Origin: an uncultured Eubacteriales bacterium
GTDB lineage: Bacteria > Bacillota > Clostridia > Peptostreptococcales > Anaerovoracaceae
Length of the DNA: 6,607 bases
Assembly: GCA_902766915.1 (NCBI GenBank)
Contig: CACXFN010000023.1
Span: 1-6,607, forward strand
Direction: 5' to 3'
In this document: piece after piece, positions 1-6,607 of the stretch
Numbering within the stretch: position 1 is the stretch's first letter
Layout: each line of letters opens with the position of its first letter
Notes under the pieces: generated by a model
The model's database searches: none
Seen by the model: the letters and a program-made list of their open reading frames with translations, nothing else
Told to the model about the DNA's origin: nothing
Made by a program: the position numbers and the translations under genes

Positions 1-88
1 ATCCCAGTAGCATTAAGAAGAACATCAAAAACACTACCCAGAAAACAGCATTAAAGGGTTCGATAATTAGAAAATCAACATCAAGCAT
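1..88 (-). CDS. Unrecognised membrane protein, N-terminal fragment (cut by window edge)
   Basis: An open frame begins with ATG at 88-86 and runs off the left edge after 29 codons. It reads MLDVDFLIIEPF, then an aromatic and aliphatic stretch (about residues 10-28, including AVFWVV and FLMFFLMLLG) that looks like a transmembrane helix or signal anchor. A strong ribosome binding site, AAGGAG at 102-97, sits 8 bases before the ATG. The ATG is 15 bases past the secA stop, so the gene is very likely translated from the same transcript as secA. The visible part does not identify a family, and I assign no function. In many Firmicutes the gene after secA is prfB; this N-terminus is hydrophobic and does not look like release factor 2. 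Confidence is good that it is a real start, low for anything beyond a membrane protein. Confidence 0.72.
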   Translation of the reverse strand, partial: MLDVDFLIIEPFNAVFWVVFLMFFLMLLG

Positions 89-96
89 TATTCTCT

Positions 97-102
97 CTCC
101 TT
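97..102 (-). promoter_or_regulatory. Ribosome binding site of the membrane protein downstream of secA
   Basis: AAGGAG on the minus strand lies between the secA stop (104-106) and the ATG at 88-86, with 8 bases of spacing. It is the main reason for calling the short, window-truncated frame a real gene. Confidence 0.75.
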
Positions 103-103
103 A

Positions 104-3019
104 TCACTCTGCTGAATTGGCACCTGCACGACCACAACAGTTTTTATATTTCTTTCCCGAACCGCAAGGACATGGATCGTTACGCCCAATCTTTGGCTGG
201 TCACGCTTAATGGGATCATGCTTTATTTCTCTTGGCGGAACCTTGGCACCACGAGCAGGCATTCCCTGCATGGCTCCACCTGTTCCTCTACCTCTGGCAG
301 ATGCGCCTACTGCTTCAGCTTCTTCATCCACATAATCGTCTTTCCTGGCCTGTCCAACCTGAATCACTTGCCTGCGCTCTGTTTCTGTGGCAATAGATAC
401 ATTATAGCAATACTTAACTGTGTCCTCCTGGATTGCTCCAATCATCTGGTCAAACATATCGAATCCTTCCTTGGCATATTCTGCCGCCGGATCCTGTTGA
501 CCTATTGAGCGGAGACCGATACCGGACTTAAGCTGGTCCATGGCATCAATATGATCCATCCACATATTATCAACTACTCGTAGCATGATTGCACGCTCAG
601 CCTGACGCATATGCTCCGCACCAATTTCTTCGTCCTTCTTGTCATAAAGAGCATTAAGGTCGGTTATAATCTGATTGCGCAGTTTATCTTCAGTTAAATG
701 AGTTATTTCATCCTGACTACGGTTAGGCGCCACATATGCAGGGACCAGCTGTTTAATATTTCTATTCAGGTTCTCCAAATCCCATTCTTCAGGATATTTG
801 CTGTCGGCCACAGTAGGCGCAATAAGCGCATCCACCATGGTGTCCTTCATATGCATAACATCGTCGCGAAGATCTTCTCCAAAAAGAACCTTTCTTCGCT
901 CACCATAGATGATTTCCCTTTGCTTATTCATTACGTTGTCATACTGCAAAACGTACTTACGTACGCTGAAGTTCCTGCCTTCAACCCGCTTCTGTGCATT
1001 CTCAATTGACTTGGATAGAATATTTGCCTCCAGGGCTTCGTCCTCTGCCATTCCAACCTTGCTTACAATTCCCTGCATTCTATCGCCACCAAAGAGGCGC
1101 ATCAAATCGTCCTCCATGGAAATGAAAAACTGAGTCTCACCCGGGTCTCCCTGACGTCCGGAACGTCCGCGGAGCTGGTTGTCTATACGTCTGGATTCAT
1201 GACGTTCACTACCTATGATGTAGAGACCTCCCAGATCCACAACTTCCTCATGTTCTGACTGTCTCTCATTTTTATACTTTGTTAAAAATTCATTATATTT
1301 ATCCCTGGCGCCGTTTAGTCTTGGATCATCTGACTTAACAAAACCCGTTGCAAAGTTAATATCGTCCTCGGAATAGATTCTGTCCCCTTCAGGTGTTACC
1401 AGTTTTTCCATTTCCTTTCTGGCTTCGAATTCAGGATTTCCTCCCAGTATAATATCCGTACCACGACCTGCCATATTGGTTGCAATTGTAACCTGACCTT
1501 TACGACCGGCTTCTGCAACAATCTCGGCTTCCTTTTGATGATGCTTAGCATTAAGCACATTATGTTTGACGCCGCGCTTACTAAGCATATCGCTTAAATG
1601 TTCGGACTTTTCTACTGAAACGGTACCCACCAATATAGGTTGGCCGGTTTCATGGACTTCCACAACTTTATCCACAATGGCTTTAAATTTTCCACGCTCC
1701 GTCTGATATATGGAATCGGGAAGATCCACTCTTTGAACGGTTCTATTTGGCGGAATTGCCACAACGTCCATATTATAGATATCGCGGAATTCTTCTTCCT
1801 CAGTCTTGGCTGTACCTGTCATTCCAGCCAGCTTCCCATACATACGGAAATAATTCTGTAGGGTTATGGTTGCCAGAGTCTTTGATTCCGCACGTACACT
1901 TACACGTTCCTTGGCTTCAATTGCCTGGTGAAGTCCGTTGGAGAATCTACGACCATACATGAGACGTCCGGTGAATTCGTCAACAATGATAATCTCAGCA
2001 TCTCCGCCTTCACCTTTTTGGACGATATAGTCCACATCCCTTTCCATGGTATTATGCGCCTTCAAGGCTTGCTGCACATAGTGGTTAAGTTCCATGTTTT
2101 CAGGATCACCATAGTTCTCTACCCCAAAGGTTTTTTCAGCCTTCTTTATTCCACGTTCGGTGAGAGCAATCTGCTTATCCTTTTCCTCATATATGAAGTC
2201 ATAGATTTTCTCATCCATTTCGGCTTCTTCATCGCCACCCAGGGCCATAAGGGCACCTTTCTTTTCTTTGACGATTCTCTTTCCGCTTAAAGTACGAACA
2301 AAGTCATCCGCCTTCTTATACATGTCGCTGGAGTCTTCGCCCTTTCCGGAAATAATAAGGGGTGTTCTGGCTTCGTCTATGAGAATGGAGTCCACTTCGT
2401 CTATGAGAGCAAAAGCCAATTCCCTCTGCATCAGGTTTTCTTTATATGTAACCATGTTATCTCTTAGATAATCAAAGCCGAACTCGTTATTGGTTCCGTA
2501 AGTTATGTCGGATAGATAGGCCTTCTTTCTTTGTTCGCCTGTGATTCCGTGGATTACAACACCTACAGAAAGACCAAGGAAATTATAGAGTTTCCCCATC
2601 CAGTCCGCGTCACGTTTAGCCAGATAATCGTTAACCGTAACAACGTGAACGCCATTTCCTGTCAGCGCATTTAGGTAAACCGGAAGTGTCGCAACAAGAG
2701 TCTTACCTTCACCTGTTTTCATCTCAGCGATTCTTCCCTGATGTAGAACCACACCACCGATAAGTTGCACTCTATAGTGCTTCATGCCCAGGCTTCTATA
2801 TGCACCTTCTCTACATACAGCAAAAGCCTCGGGAAGAATATCGTCCAATGTTTCTCCGTTTGCCAGGCGCTCTTTAAACTCATCGGTCTTGGCTCTAAGT
2901 TCTTCGTCATTTAGCGCCTTCATTGCATCATCATAGGCCTCTATCATTGCAACAATTTTTTCAATCTTTTTTATTTCTCTGGAGTTCACATCTCCAAAGA
3001 GTTTTTCCATAAATCCCAT
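104..3019 (-). CDS. secA: Preprotein translocase ATPase SecA
   Basis: SecA is the cytosolic motor that binds the SecYEG channel and pushes unfolded preproteins across the membrane using ATP. From the chosen ATG the protein is 971 residues (MGFMEKLFG). Visible marks are Walker A TGEGKT near 102-107, the DEVD Walker B near 207-210 within the stretch leading to [11 protein letters not shown], motif V NMAGRGTD near 515-522, and motif [15 protein letters not shown] near 615-627. The IRA1 helix region [12 protein letters not shown] is near 816-827. A Gly/Arg-rich linker leads to a C-terminal zinc finger, CPC near 950-952 and CC near 961-962, which in this family contacts SecB and/or phospholipid. 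It is longer than B. subtilis SecA (about 840) because of insertions near 245-282 (cross-linking domain) and 530-595 (second nucleotide-binding domain), a pattern I associate with clostridial SecA. Start choice: an in-frame TTG at 3040 is possible, but AAAGGA at 3037-3032 lies inside that extension and serves ATG 3019. The gene starts 26 bases after the CorC-type gene stops, so the two are probably one operon. Confidence 0.98.
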   Translation of the reverse strand: MGFMEKLFGDVNSREIKKIEKIVAMIEAYDDAMKALNDEELRAKTDEFKERLANGETLDDILPEAFAVCREGAYRSLGMKHYRVQLIGGVVLHQGRIAEMKTGEGKTLVATLPVYLNALTGNGVHVVTVNDYLAKRDADWMGKLYNFLGLSVGVVIHGITGEQRKKAYLSDITYGTNNEFGFDYLRDNMVTYKENLMQRELAFALIDEVDSILIDEARTPLIISGKGEDSSDMYKKADDFVRTLSGKRIVKEKKGALMALGGDEEAEMDEKIYDFIYEEKDKQIALTERGIKKAEKTFGVENYGDPENMELNHYVQQALKAHNTMERDVDYIVQKGEGGDAEIIIVDEFTGRLMYGRRFSNGLHQAIEAKERVSVRAESKTLATITLQNYFRMYGKLAGMTGTAKTEEEEFRDIYNMDVVAIPPNRTVQRVDLPDSIYQTERGKFKAIVDKVVEVHETGQPILVGTVSVEKSEHLSDMLSKRGVKHNVLNAKHHQKEAEIVAEAGRKGQVTIATNMAGRGTDIILGGNPEFEARKEMEKLVTPEGDRIYSEDDINFATGFVKSDDPRLNGARDKYNEFLTKYKNERQSEHEEVVDLGGLYIIGSERHESRRIDNQLRGRSGRQGDPGETQFFISMEDDLMRLFGGDRMQGIVSKVGMAEDEALEANILSKSIENAQKRVEGRNFSVRKYVLQYDNVMNKQREIIYGERRKVLFGEDLRDDVMHMKDTMVDALIAPTVADSKYPEEWDLENLNRNIKQLVPAYVAPNRSQDEITHLTEDKLRNQIITDLNALYDKKDEEIGAEHMRQAERAIMLRVVDNMWMDHIDAMDQLKSGIGLRSIGQQDPAAEYAKEGFDMFDQMIGAIQEDTVKYCYNVSIATETERRQVIQVGQARKDDYVDEEAEAVGASARGRGTGGAMQGMPARGAKVPPREIKHDPIKRDQPKIGRNDPCPCGSGKKYKNCCGRAGANSAE

Positions 3020-3031
3020 AAATATGCGATG

Positions 3032-3037
3032 TCCTTT
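3032..3037 (-). promoter_or_regulatory. secA ribosome binding site, decides the start
   Basis: AAAGGA on the minus strand ends 12 bases before ATG at 3019. That spacing is a little long but usable. A TTG at 3040-3038 directly abuts this motif, so it cannot use it. The motif is 21 bases from the next in-frame ATG (3010, MEKLFG), which is too far. MGFMEKLFG also matches the usual N-terminus of SecA proteins. Confidence 0.6.
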
Positions 3038-3045
3038 CAAAAGTA

Positions 3046-4308
3046 TTATTCTATATTCTCAACTCTTATGTTTAATTCCAGAGCTTTTTTCTCATCGGCC
3101 TTTGTGACTACAGCATGGAAGACCTTGTCCCGAATGCGGTAGTCGAAGCGATCTCCCCGCCTGGGGATGCGGTCCAGTTCTATGGCCGCCCATCCGTTTA
3201 CCGTAGTCGCGTCTTCAATCTCCGGTTCCTCACCAAAATAGTCAAACATCTTCTCCACATTTGCGCTTCCCAAAACCCTATAGGTTCCGTTCTGCATCAC
3301 CGTAATATCACGACCTGCAACTGTATCGCTCTCATCGTAGATTTCACCCACCAGCTCTTCTATGATGTCTTCTGCCGTTACAAGCCCCTGGGTCCCTCCG
3401 TATTCGTCTACAACGATGGCCATTCGACATTTATTTTCCTGGAGCTTTCTAAGAAGATCGGCTGCAGGAATGGACTCTGCCACGTAGATAACGGGCTTTA
3501 TTATATCCTCTACGGCCTTGTTCTCATGGAGAACATGAGTGTGAAAGTCCTTTTGATTTAGAACCCCTACTATTCCGTCCAGCTCGTCCTCATATACAGG
3601 AAGCCTGGAGTATCCCGTTTCACGGAAGACCTCCGCTATTTCTTCCTTAGGTGTCCCAAGTTCCACTGCGGTAATGTCAACCCGGGGCGTCAGAATGTCC
3701 TGTGCCTCCAGTTCGTTAAATCCTATGGCGTTCTGGATAAGCTCGTTTTGTTCTTCTCCTATTCCTCCCGTTACGAAGGCCTCGTCCACGATCGTAACCA
3801 GCTCGTCTTCCGTAATCTTTTGATTACCCCCGGTTTTAAACACCAGATTAAGGAGCTTCTTCCACTGAGCAAAGACCCAGTTTAACGGCATAAGCACTAT
3901 TCTCAGCACATTTATTAGAGGTGCGGAGAACATGGCAAACTGCTCCGGATATTCCTTGGCCAGGCTCTTCGGGGTAATCTCACCGAATATCAAAACTATT
4001 ACCGTAGTTACGATAGTCGAAATCAGCGGACCCTTGCTTCCGTAAAGATTTACGAAGAGAACCGTCGCTGCAGCAGTATTGGCGATGTTCACCAGGTTGT
4101 TTCCGATTAGGATAGTCGAAAGCAGGTTGTCGTAGTTTTGCTCCAGGGCCAGAACCTTCTTTGCCTGCTCGTCCCCGGCATCTGCCTTATTCTTTATTCT
4201 GATTCTGTTAAGTGATGTGAAAGCCGTCTCGGTTGCCGAAAAATATGCGGAGAAAAATAGTAGCCCGATTATCAGCAAAACCGACGGCACGATACTGTGA
4301 CCGTCCAT
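3046..4308 (-). CDS. CNNM/CorC (HlyC, UPF0053) family membrane protein with CBS pair
   Basis: A 420-residue integral membrane protein of the family once called hemolysin C/CorC, now linked to Mg2+ or other divalent cation efflux and tolerance (MpfA, PaeA, YtfL relatives). The N-terminal CNNM/DUF21 domain spans about 1-160. It has helices near 7-23 (starting [13 protein letters not shown]), about 62-90 and 95-110, the family signature [14 protein letters not shown] at 24-37, and GEITPKSLA at 109-117. A CBS pair follows: the first from about LTPRVDI 206-212 to 255, the second about 270-325 with [20 protein letters not shown] at 299-318. The C-terminal CorC_HlyC domain is about 335-418 (NGTYRVLGS to the end). 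The length is normal and nothing is missing. The start is ATG 4308; the only nearby purine-rich motif, AAAGGGA, is about 16 bases upstream, so initiation may be weak. There is no other in-frame start before the upstream stop. It precedes secA by 26 bases and is divergent from a metal importer operon. Ion specificity cannot be read from the sequence. Confidence 0.93.
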   Translation of the reverse strand: MDGHSIVPSVLLIIGLLFFSAYFSATETAFTSLNRIRIKNKADAGDEQAKKVLALEQNYDNLLSTILIGNNLVNIANTAAATVLFVNLYGSKGPLISTIVTTVIVLIFGEITPKSLAKEYPEQFAMFSAPLINVLRIVLMPLNWVFAQWKKLLNLVFKTGGNQKITEDELVTIVDEAFVTGGIGEEQNELIQNAIGFNELEAQDILTPRVDITAVELGTPKEEIAEVFRETGYSRLPVYEDELDGIVGVLNQKDFHTHVLHENKAVEDIIKPVIYVAESIPAADLLRKLQENKCRMAIVVDEYGGTQGLVTAEDIIEELVGEIYDESDTVAGRDITVMQNGTYRVLGSANVEKMFDYFGEEPEIEDATTVNGWAAIELDRIPRRGDRFDYRIRDKVFHAVVTKADEKKALELNIRVENIE

Positions 4309-4338
4309 TAATTTATTATTAAATCCCTTTCTTTAAAT

Positions 4339-4351
4339 ATGTGTCGCATCC
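4339..4351 (-). repeat. Inverted repeat arm, CorC side (GGATGCGACACAT on minus strand)
   Basis: Read on the minus strand this is GGATGCGACACAT. It lies about 30 bases before the start of the CorC-type gene and matches the word at 4453-4465 on the plus strand in 12 of 13 positions. Each copy points toward the gene it precedes. It could be an operator half of a shared regulator; no known consensus is matched. Confidence 0.5.
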
Positions 4352-4452
4352 ATAATCTCGCCATCATTACCTGACTCCATTATGGAATGCATAACAATAA
4401 ATAGCTCATATTTTCAACCACTAATTTTATCATAAGTAAGGGTAAAAATAAA

Positions 4453-4465
4453 GGATGCGATACAT
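4453..4465 (+). repeat. Inverted repeat arm, importer side (GGATGCGATACAT)
   Basis: This is the plus-strand partner of 4339-4351, with a single C/T difference. It ends 6 bases before the proposed -35 of the importer operon, a position typical of an activator site or an upstream operator. The two arms are 101 bases apart, too far for an ordinary terminator stem. Confidence 0.5.
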
Positions 4466-4471
4466 TGTCTG

Positions 4472-4500
4472 TTGTTTTTTCAACTGTTTAGAAGTATACT
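4472..4500 (+). promoter_or_regulatory. Candidate sigma-A promoter of the metal importer operon
   Basis: TTGTTT at 4472-4477 and TATACT at 4495-4500 are separated by 17 bases. The -10 matches the consensus at five of six positions, the -35 at only three. Transcription would start near 4507 and leave a leader of about 57 bases. The weak -35 is consistent with activation or tight control, but that is inference. TATAAA words at 4533-4538 and 4547-4552 are alternative -10s without good -35 partners. Confidence 0.45.
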
Positions 4501-4502
4501 TC
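4491..4502. promoter_or_regulatory. Perfect 12-bp palindrome over the -10, candidate operator
   Basis: GAAGTATACTTC is its own reverse complement and fully contains the proposed -10 TATACT. A dimeric repressor bound here would block RNA polymerase, which suits metal-dependent repression of an uptake operon. Symmetry does not extend beyond the 12 bases, and no named regulator's consensus is matched. Confidence 0.4.
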
Positions 4503-4528
4503 ATTGTGAATAACTAAGATACATAAAT

Positions 4529-4556
4529 TAAGTATAAAGGCATAAGTATAAAGGCA
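4529..4556 (+). repeat. Perfect 14-bp tandem duplication in the importer leader
   Basis: The unit TAAGTATAAAGGCA occurs twice back to back (4529-4542 and 4543-4556). Each copy carries an AAAGG Shine-Dalgarno-like motif. Only the second (4550-4554) is correctly placed, 9 bases before the ATG at 4564. It may be a slippage product; gain or loss of a unit would change leader length but not the spacing of the proximal ribosome binding site. Confidence 0.85.
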
Positions 4557-4563
4557 TTTGTTA

Positions 4564-5577
4564 ATGAATAAGAGATACTCTAGATTATCAATCAAATCAA
4601 TATCCATACTATTGACTGTTTTTTTAATGGTTTTTTCCATTTCGGCATGTGGCACCAGGGATACTGAATCCAAGGCCGAATCCGAATTTAAAATAGTCAC
4701 AACGATTTTCCCCGTATATGATTGGATTATGAATGTTTTAGGTGATAATCCATCAAACATTGAAGTATCTCTACTGATAGATAACGGTATCGACATGCAC
4801 AGCTATCAGCCATCCGTAGACGACATCCTCAGCATTTCATCATGTGACCTGTTCATTTACGTAGGTGGCGAATCCGATCAATGGGCGGAAGATGCAATTG
4901 CGGACCCCGTCAATAAAGATTTAAGATCCATCAATTTGCTGGAGACTTTAGGGGACATAGCAAAAGCCGAGGAATTAAAGGAAGGAATGACCGCAGAAGC
5001 CGAAGAATCCCAAGGCGAAGAATCCGAAGAGAATCAGGATGAGATGGACGAGCACGTTTGGCTATCCATCAAAAACGCAGAACTCTTTGTAAAAAAGATT
5101 TCGGAGTCTATAATAGAAATTGACGAAAAGCAAGCACCCACCTATAAGGAAAATACAGCCAATTATTTGCAGAAACTGGAATCCCTTGATCAGGAATACG
5201 AAAATATAATCTCATCCTCTGGGGGAAAGACCCTTTTATTCTGTGATCGTTTTCCCTTTAGATACTTGATAGATGATTACGGGCTGGATTATTATGCCGC
5301 CTTCCCCGGTTGTTCTGCAGAAACGGAAGCCAGTTTTGAAACCATTAGGTTTTTAGCAAATAAAGCAGACGATTTAAGACTAAAGAGAATTATAATTCTG
5401 GAAGGATCGGATAATAAACTTGCAAATGCAATTATTCAGGCTAGAGTAAATGGGGATACGGAGATTCTGTCTCTTAATTCAATGCAATCCTTAACAACTG
5501 AAGATTATGGAAATGGCATTTCATATCTATCGGTTATGGAGGATAATTTAGAAGTGATAAAAAAGGCTCTTAACTGA
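4564..5577 (+). CDS. Metal ABC transporter substrate-binding lipoprotein (cluster A-1, ZnuA/PsaA-like)
   Basis: A 337-residue lipoprotein expected to sit on the outer face of the membrane, capture a divalent metal and pass it to the ABC-3 type permease encoded two genes downstream. The N-terminus has basic residues, a hydrophobic core about 11-25, and a lipobox ISAC with Cys29 as the lipid anchor. The mature part starts at the family-typical KIVTTIFPVYDWI (43-55). Likely metal ligands are His79 in DMHSYQPS and His164 in DEHVWLS. The place where ZnuA has a third His (FHDAYGYF) reads LFCDRFPFRYL (225-235), without His, and the usual C-terminal Asp or Glu region reads LNSMQSL. The loop at about 136-163, often His-rich in zinc proteins, is instead Glu/Asp-rich without His. 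The ATG at 4564 is chosen over an in-frame TTG at 4558 because AAAGG is 9 bases upstream. The ATPase gene follows after 13 bases. The family is secure; zinc versus manganese or another metal is not. Confidence 0.92.
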   Translation: MNKRYSRLSIKSISILLTVFLMVFSISACGTRDTESKAESEFKIVTTIFPVYDWIMNVLGDNPSNIEVSLLIDNGIDMHSYQPSVDDILSISSCDLFIYVGGESDQWAEDAIADPVNKDLRSINLLETLGDIAKAEELKEGMTAEAEESQGEESEENQDEMDEHVWLSIKNAELFVKKISESIIEIDEKQAPTYKENTANYLQKLESLDQEYENIISSSGGKTLLFCDRFPFRYLIDDYGLDYYAAFPGCSAETEASFETIRFLANKADDLRLKRIIILEGSDNKLANAIIQARVNGDTEILSLNSMQSLTTEDYGNGISYLSVMEDNLEVIKKALN

Positions 5578-5590
5578 GATTAATTGAGAA

Positions 5591-6316
5591 ATGAAAAACC
5601 GCGAAACAACTTCACCTTTAATAAAAACCCGGAATCTTTCCCTTGGTTATGGATCCAAGATAATAGTGGAGAATTTAAATTTCACTGTTAACGAAGGGGA
5701 TTATCTTTGTATTATTGGAGAAAACGGCTCCGGGAAGACTACCCTCATGAGAACCCTTTTGAGCCTTCAGCACGCTGCATTCGGTGAAGTTGTTATGGAG
5801 GGCGGGCTAAAGCGTAGCGAAATAGGTTATCTTCCTCAGCAGACCATAGCCCAGAAGGATTTCCCTGCTTCTGTAAGGGAAATCGTTATTTCCGGATGCC
5901 AAAACAGAAAACCCTTCAAACCTTTTTACAGCAAAGAAGATCGATCCTTATCCGAAAAAAACATGGAGCGCATGAACATCCTTGATTTGGCAGATAGGTG
6001 TTATAGGGACCTTTCAGGAGGCCAACAGCAACGAGTGCTTCTGGCCAGAGCCTTATGTGCCACCAGTAAGATCTTGCTCCTGGACGAGCCTGTTTCCGGT
6101 CTGGACCCAAAGGTCACCTTGGATATGTATAATCTGATTGCCGATCTCAATCAAGAGGGCCTTACTATAATAATGATTTCTCACGATGTTGATGCCGCAT
6201 TAAATTACGCAACCCATATATTACAAATTGGTAGACAGATTTTCTACGGAACCCGCGACGAGTATTTAAAGAGCGGAATAGGAAAGCTTTTCTTAAAGGA
6301 GGTGGGTGATTCATGA
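5591..6316 (+). CDS. Metal ABC transporter ATP-binding protein (ZnuC-like)
   Basis: A 241-residue cytoplasmic ATPase subunit that would dimerise and power the metal importer. All motifs are intact: Walker A GENGSGKTT (43-51), Q-loop YLPQQ (80-84), signature LSGGQQQR (141-148), Walker B ILLLDEP (161-167), D-loop SGLD (169-172) and switch His198 in MISHDV. The length is normal for ATPases of the zinc/manganese (ABC-3) import group, and the neighbours define the role better than the domain itself. It starts 13 bases after the lipoprotein stop, with only a weak GAG/GAGAA purine stretch before the ATG, so translation probably depends on coupling from the upstream gene. Its own stop overlaps the next start as ATGA. 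Confidence 0.94.
   Translation: MKNRETTSPLIKTRNLSLGYGSKIIVENLNFTVNEGDYLCIIGENGSGKTTLMRTLLSLQHAAFGEVVMEGGLKRSEIGYLPQQTIAQKDFPASVREIVISGCQNRKPFKPFYSKEDRSLSEKNMERMNILDLADRCYRDLSGGQQQRVLLARALCATSKILLLDEPVSGLDPKVTLDMYNLIADLNQEGLTIIMISHDVDAALNYATHILQIGRQIFYGTRDEYLKSGIGKLFLKEVGDS
6295..6304 (+). promoter_or_regulatory. Strong ribosome binding site of the permease gene
   Basis: AAAGGAGGTG lies inside the last codons of the ATPase gene, about 9 bases before ATG 6313. It is the strongest such site in the window and contrasts with the weak one before the ATPase gene. Confidence 0.8.
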
Positions 6317-6607
6317 TTGCAACTTTGGCGGAATACCTCCAATATCCATTTGTCAGATATGCCCTTATTGTGGGGGTTATGATTGCCCTTTCATCTTCAC
6401 TTTTGGGGGTGACCTTAGTTCTAAGAAGGTTTTCCTTTATCGGTGACGGTCTTTCTCATGTGGCCTTTGGAGCAATGTCTATAGCCGCAGTTATGCAAAT
6501 TGCCAATGGGATGCTCCTGGCTCTACCCATAACCATAATAAGCGCCGTTCTGCTGCTTAGAACCGGCCAGAACACCAAAATCAAAGGCGATGCAGCCATC
6601 GCCATGA
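6313..6607 (+). CDS. Metal ABC transporter permease, ABC-3 family (ZnuB-like), N-terminal part
   Basis: The frame opens with an ATG that shares four bases (ATGA) with the ATPase stop and stays open for 98 codons to the window end, so the C-terminus is missing. It encodes the membrane channel of the importer. Hydrophobic segments are visible near residues 15-36 (YALIVGVMIALSSSLLGVTL) and 56-71 (around AFGAMSIAAVMQI), with another near 75-87 (MLLALPITIISAV). The family hallmark is LRRFSFIGDGLSHVAFGA at about 38-55, where ABC-3 permeases carry an R-x3-G-DxLSHxxxxG pattern. Full-length members are about 260-290 residues, so roughly two thirds lies outside. The strong ribosome binding site and start overlap make the start secure. 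Confidence 0.93.
   Translation, partial: MIATLAEYLQYPFVRYALIVGVMIALSSSLLGVTLVLRRFSFIGDGLSHVAFGAMSIAAVMQIANGMLLALPITIISAVLLLRTGQNTKIKGDAAIAM

Larger units (their letters stand above)
4309..4563. promoter_or_regulatory. Divergent intergenic regulatory region
   Basis: These 255 AT-rich bases separate the leftward CorC-type gene from the rightward metal importer operon, so promoters for both must lie here. It contains, left to right: one arm of an inverted repeat (4339-4351), an imperfect-centre palindrome TCCATTATGGA (4376-4386), the second arm (4453-4465), a plausible promoter (4472-4500) overlapping a perfect 12-bp palindrome (4491-4502), and a 14-bp tandem duplication (4529-4556). I see no tRNA, no credible intrinsic terminator, and no M-box or other riboswitch-sized fold. 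No match to the B. subtilis Zur, MntR or streptococcal AdcR consensus sites is obvious by eye. The leftward promoter is not clear; the best -10-like hexamer on the minus strand, CATAAT at 4384-4379, lacks a good -35. Confidence 0.7.

Noticed and set aside
2373..2407. Direct repeat of CTTCGTCTATGAGA inside secA
   Set aside because: It encodes the two LIDE motifs in the conserved [14 protein letters not shown] stretch with the same codons, so protein conservation explains it.
3017..3040. TTG at 3040 as the secA start
   Set aside because: The only Shine-Dalgarno motif is inside this extension, and family N-termini begin at the later MGF sequence.
117..3561. Several plus-strand open frames of 67-148 codons antisense to secA and the CorC-type gene
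   Set aside because: All are shadows of strongly conserved coding sequence on the other strand, with no domain, ribosome binding site or composition supporting them.
4471..4484. GTTG-TTTTTT-CAAC as a terminator hairpin
   Set aside because: The stem is only 4 bp, the T-run is in the loop instead of after the stem, and it overlaps the best promoter for the rightward operon.
4558..4563. TTG at 4558 as the start of the lipoprotein gene
   Set aside because: It would leave only 3 bases after the AAAGG motif; the ATG two codons later has proper spacing and gives a normal signal peptide.
4309..4563. Possible M-box or other metal riboswitch before either divergent gene
   Set aside because: The leader after the proposed rightward promoter is only about 57 bases and I see no conserved riboswitch core or paired terminator on either strand.
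4488..4796. Minus-strand open frame of about 100 codons overlapping the promoter region and the start of the lipoprotein gene
   Set aside because: It lies antisense to the signal peptide and conserved N-terminus of a clear gene, has no recognisable protein features, and its upstream context gives no reason to call a start.

Overview
The window looks like chromosomal DNA from a low-to-moderate GC Firmicute, most likely class Clostridia. The basis is AGGAGG-type ribosome binding sites, tight gene packing, and a SecA with large insertions in the cross-linking and second motor domains plus a C-terminal zinc finger. The metal-binding lipoprotein also resembles clostridial cluster A-1 proteins. Species cannot be named from this sequence.

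Left part, minus strand (1-4308). Three genes run leftward and are probably co-transcribed: a CNNM/CorC-type membrane protein with a CBS pair (3046-4308), secA (104-3019), and the first 29 codons of an unrecognised membrane protein that leaves the window (1-88). Gaps are 26 and 15 bases, and no terminator is visible between the genes.

Centre (4309-4563). This is a 255-base divergent intergenic region. It holds a candidate promoter for the rightward operon whose -10 lies in a perfect 12-bp palindrome. It also holds a 13-bp inverted repeat that places the same GGATGCGAYACAT word upstream of both divergent genes, a second short palindrome, and a perfect 14-bp tandem duplication just before the first start codon.

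Right part, plus strand (4564-6607). This is a complete-looking metal ABC importer operon in the order lipoprotein, ATPase, permease, with the permease cut by the window end. The lipoprotein delivers the metal, the permease carries it across the membrane, and the ATPase powers it. The metal is uncertain: the lipoprotein has an acidic rather than His-rich loop and lacks the usual third and fourth metal ligands.

I do not see a wholly new system. The best leads are the atypical metal site of the lipoprotein and the layered regulatory region that may couple a metal importer to a divergently transcribed ion-efflux-type protein.
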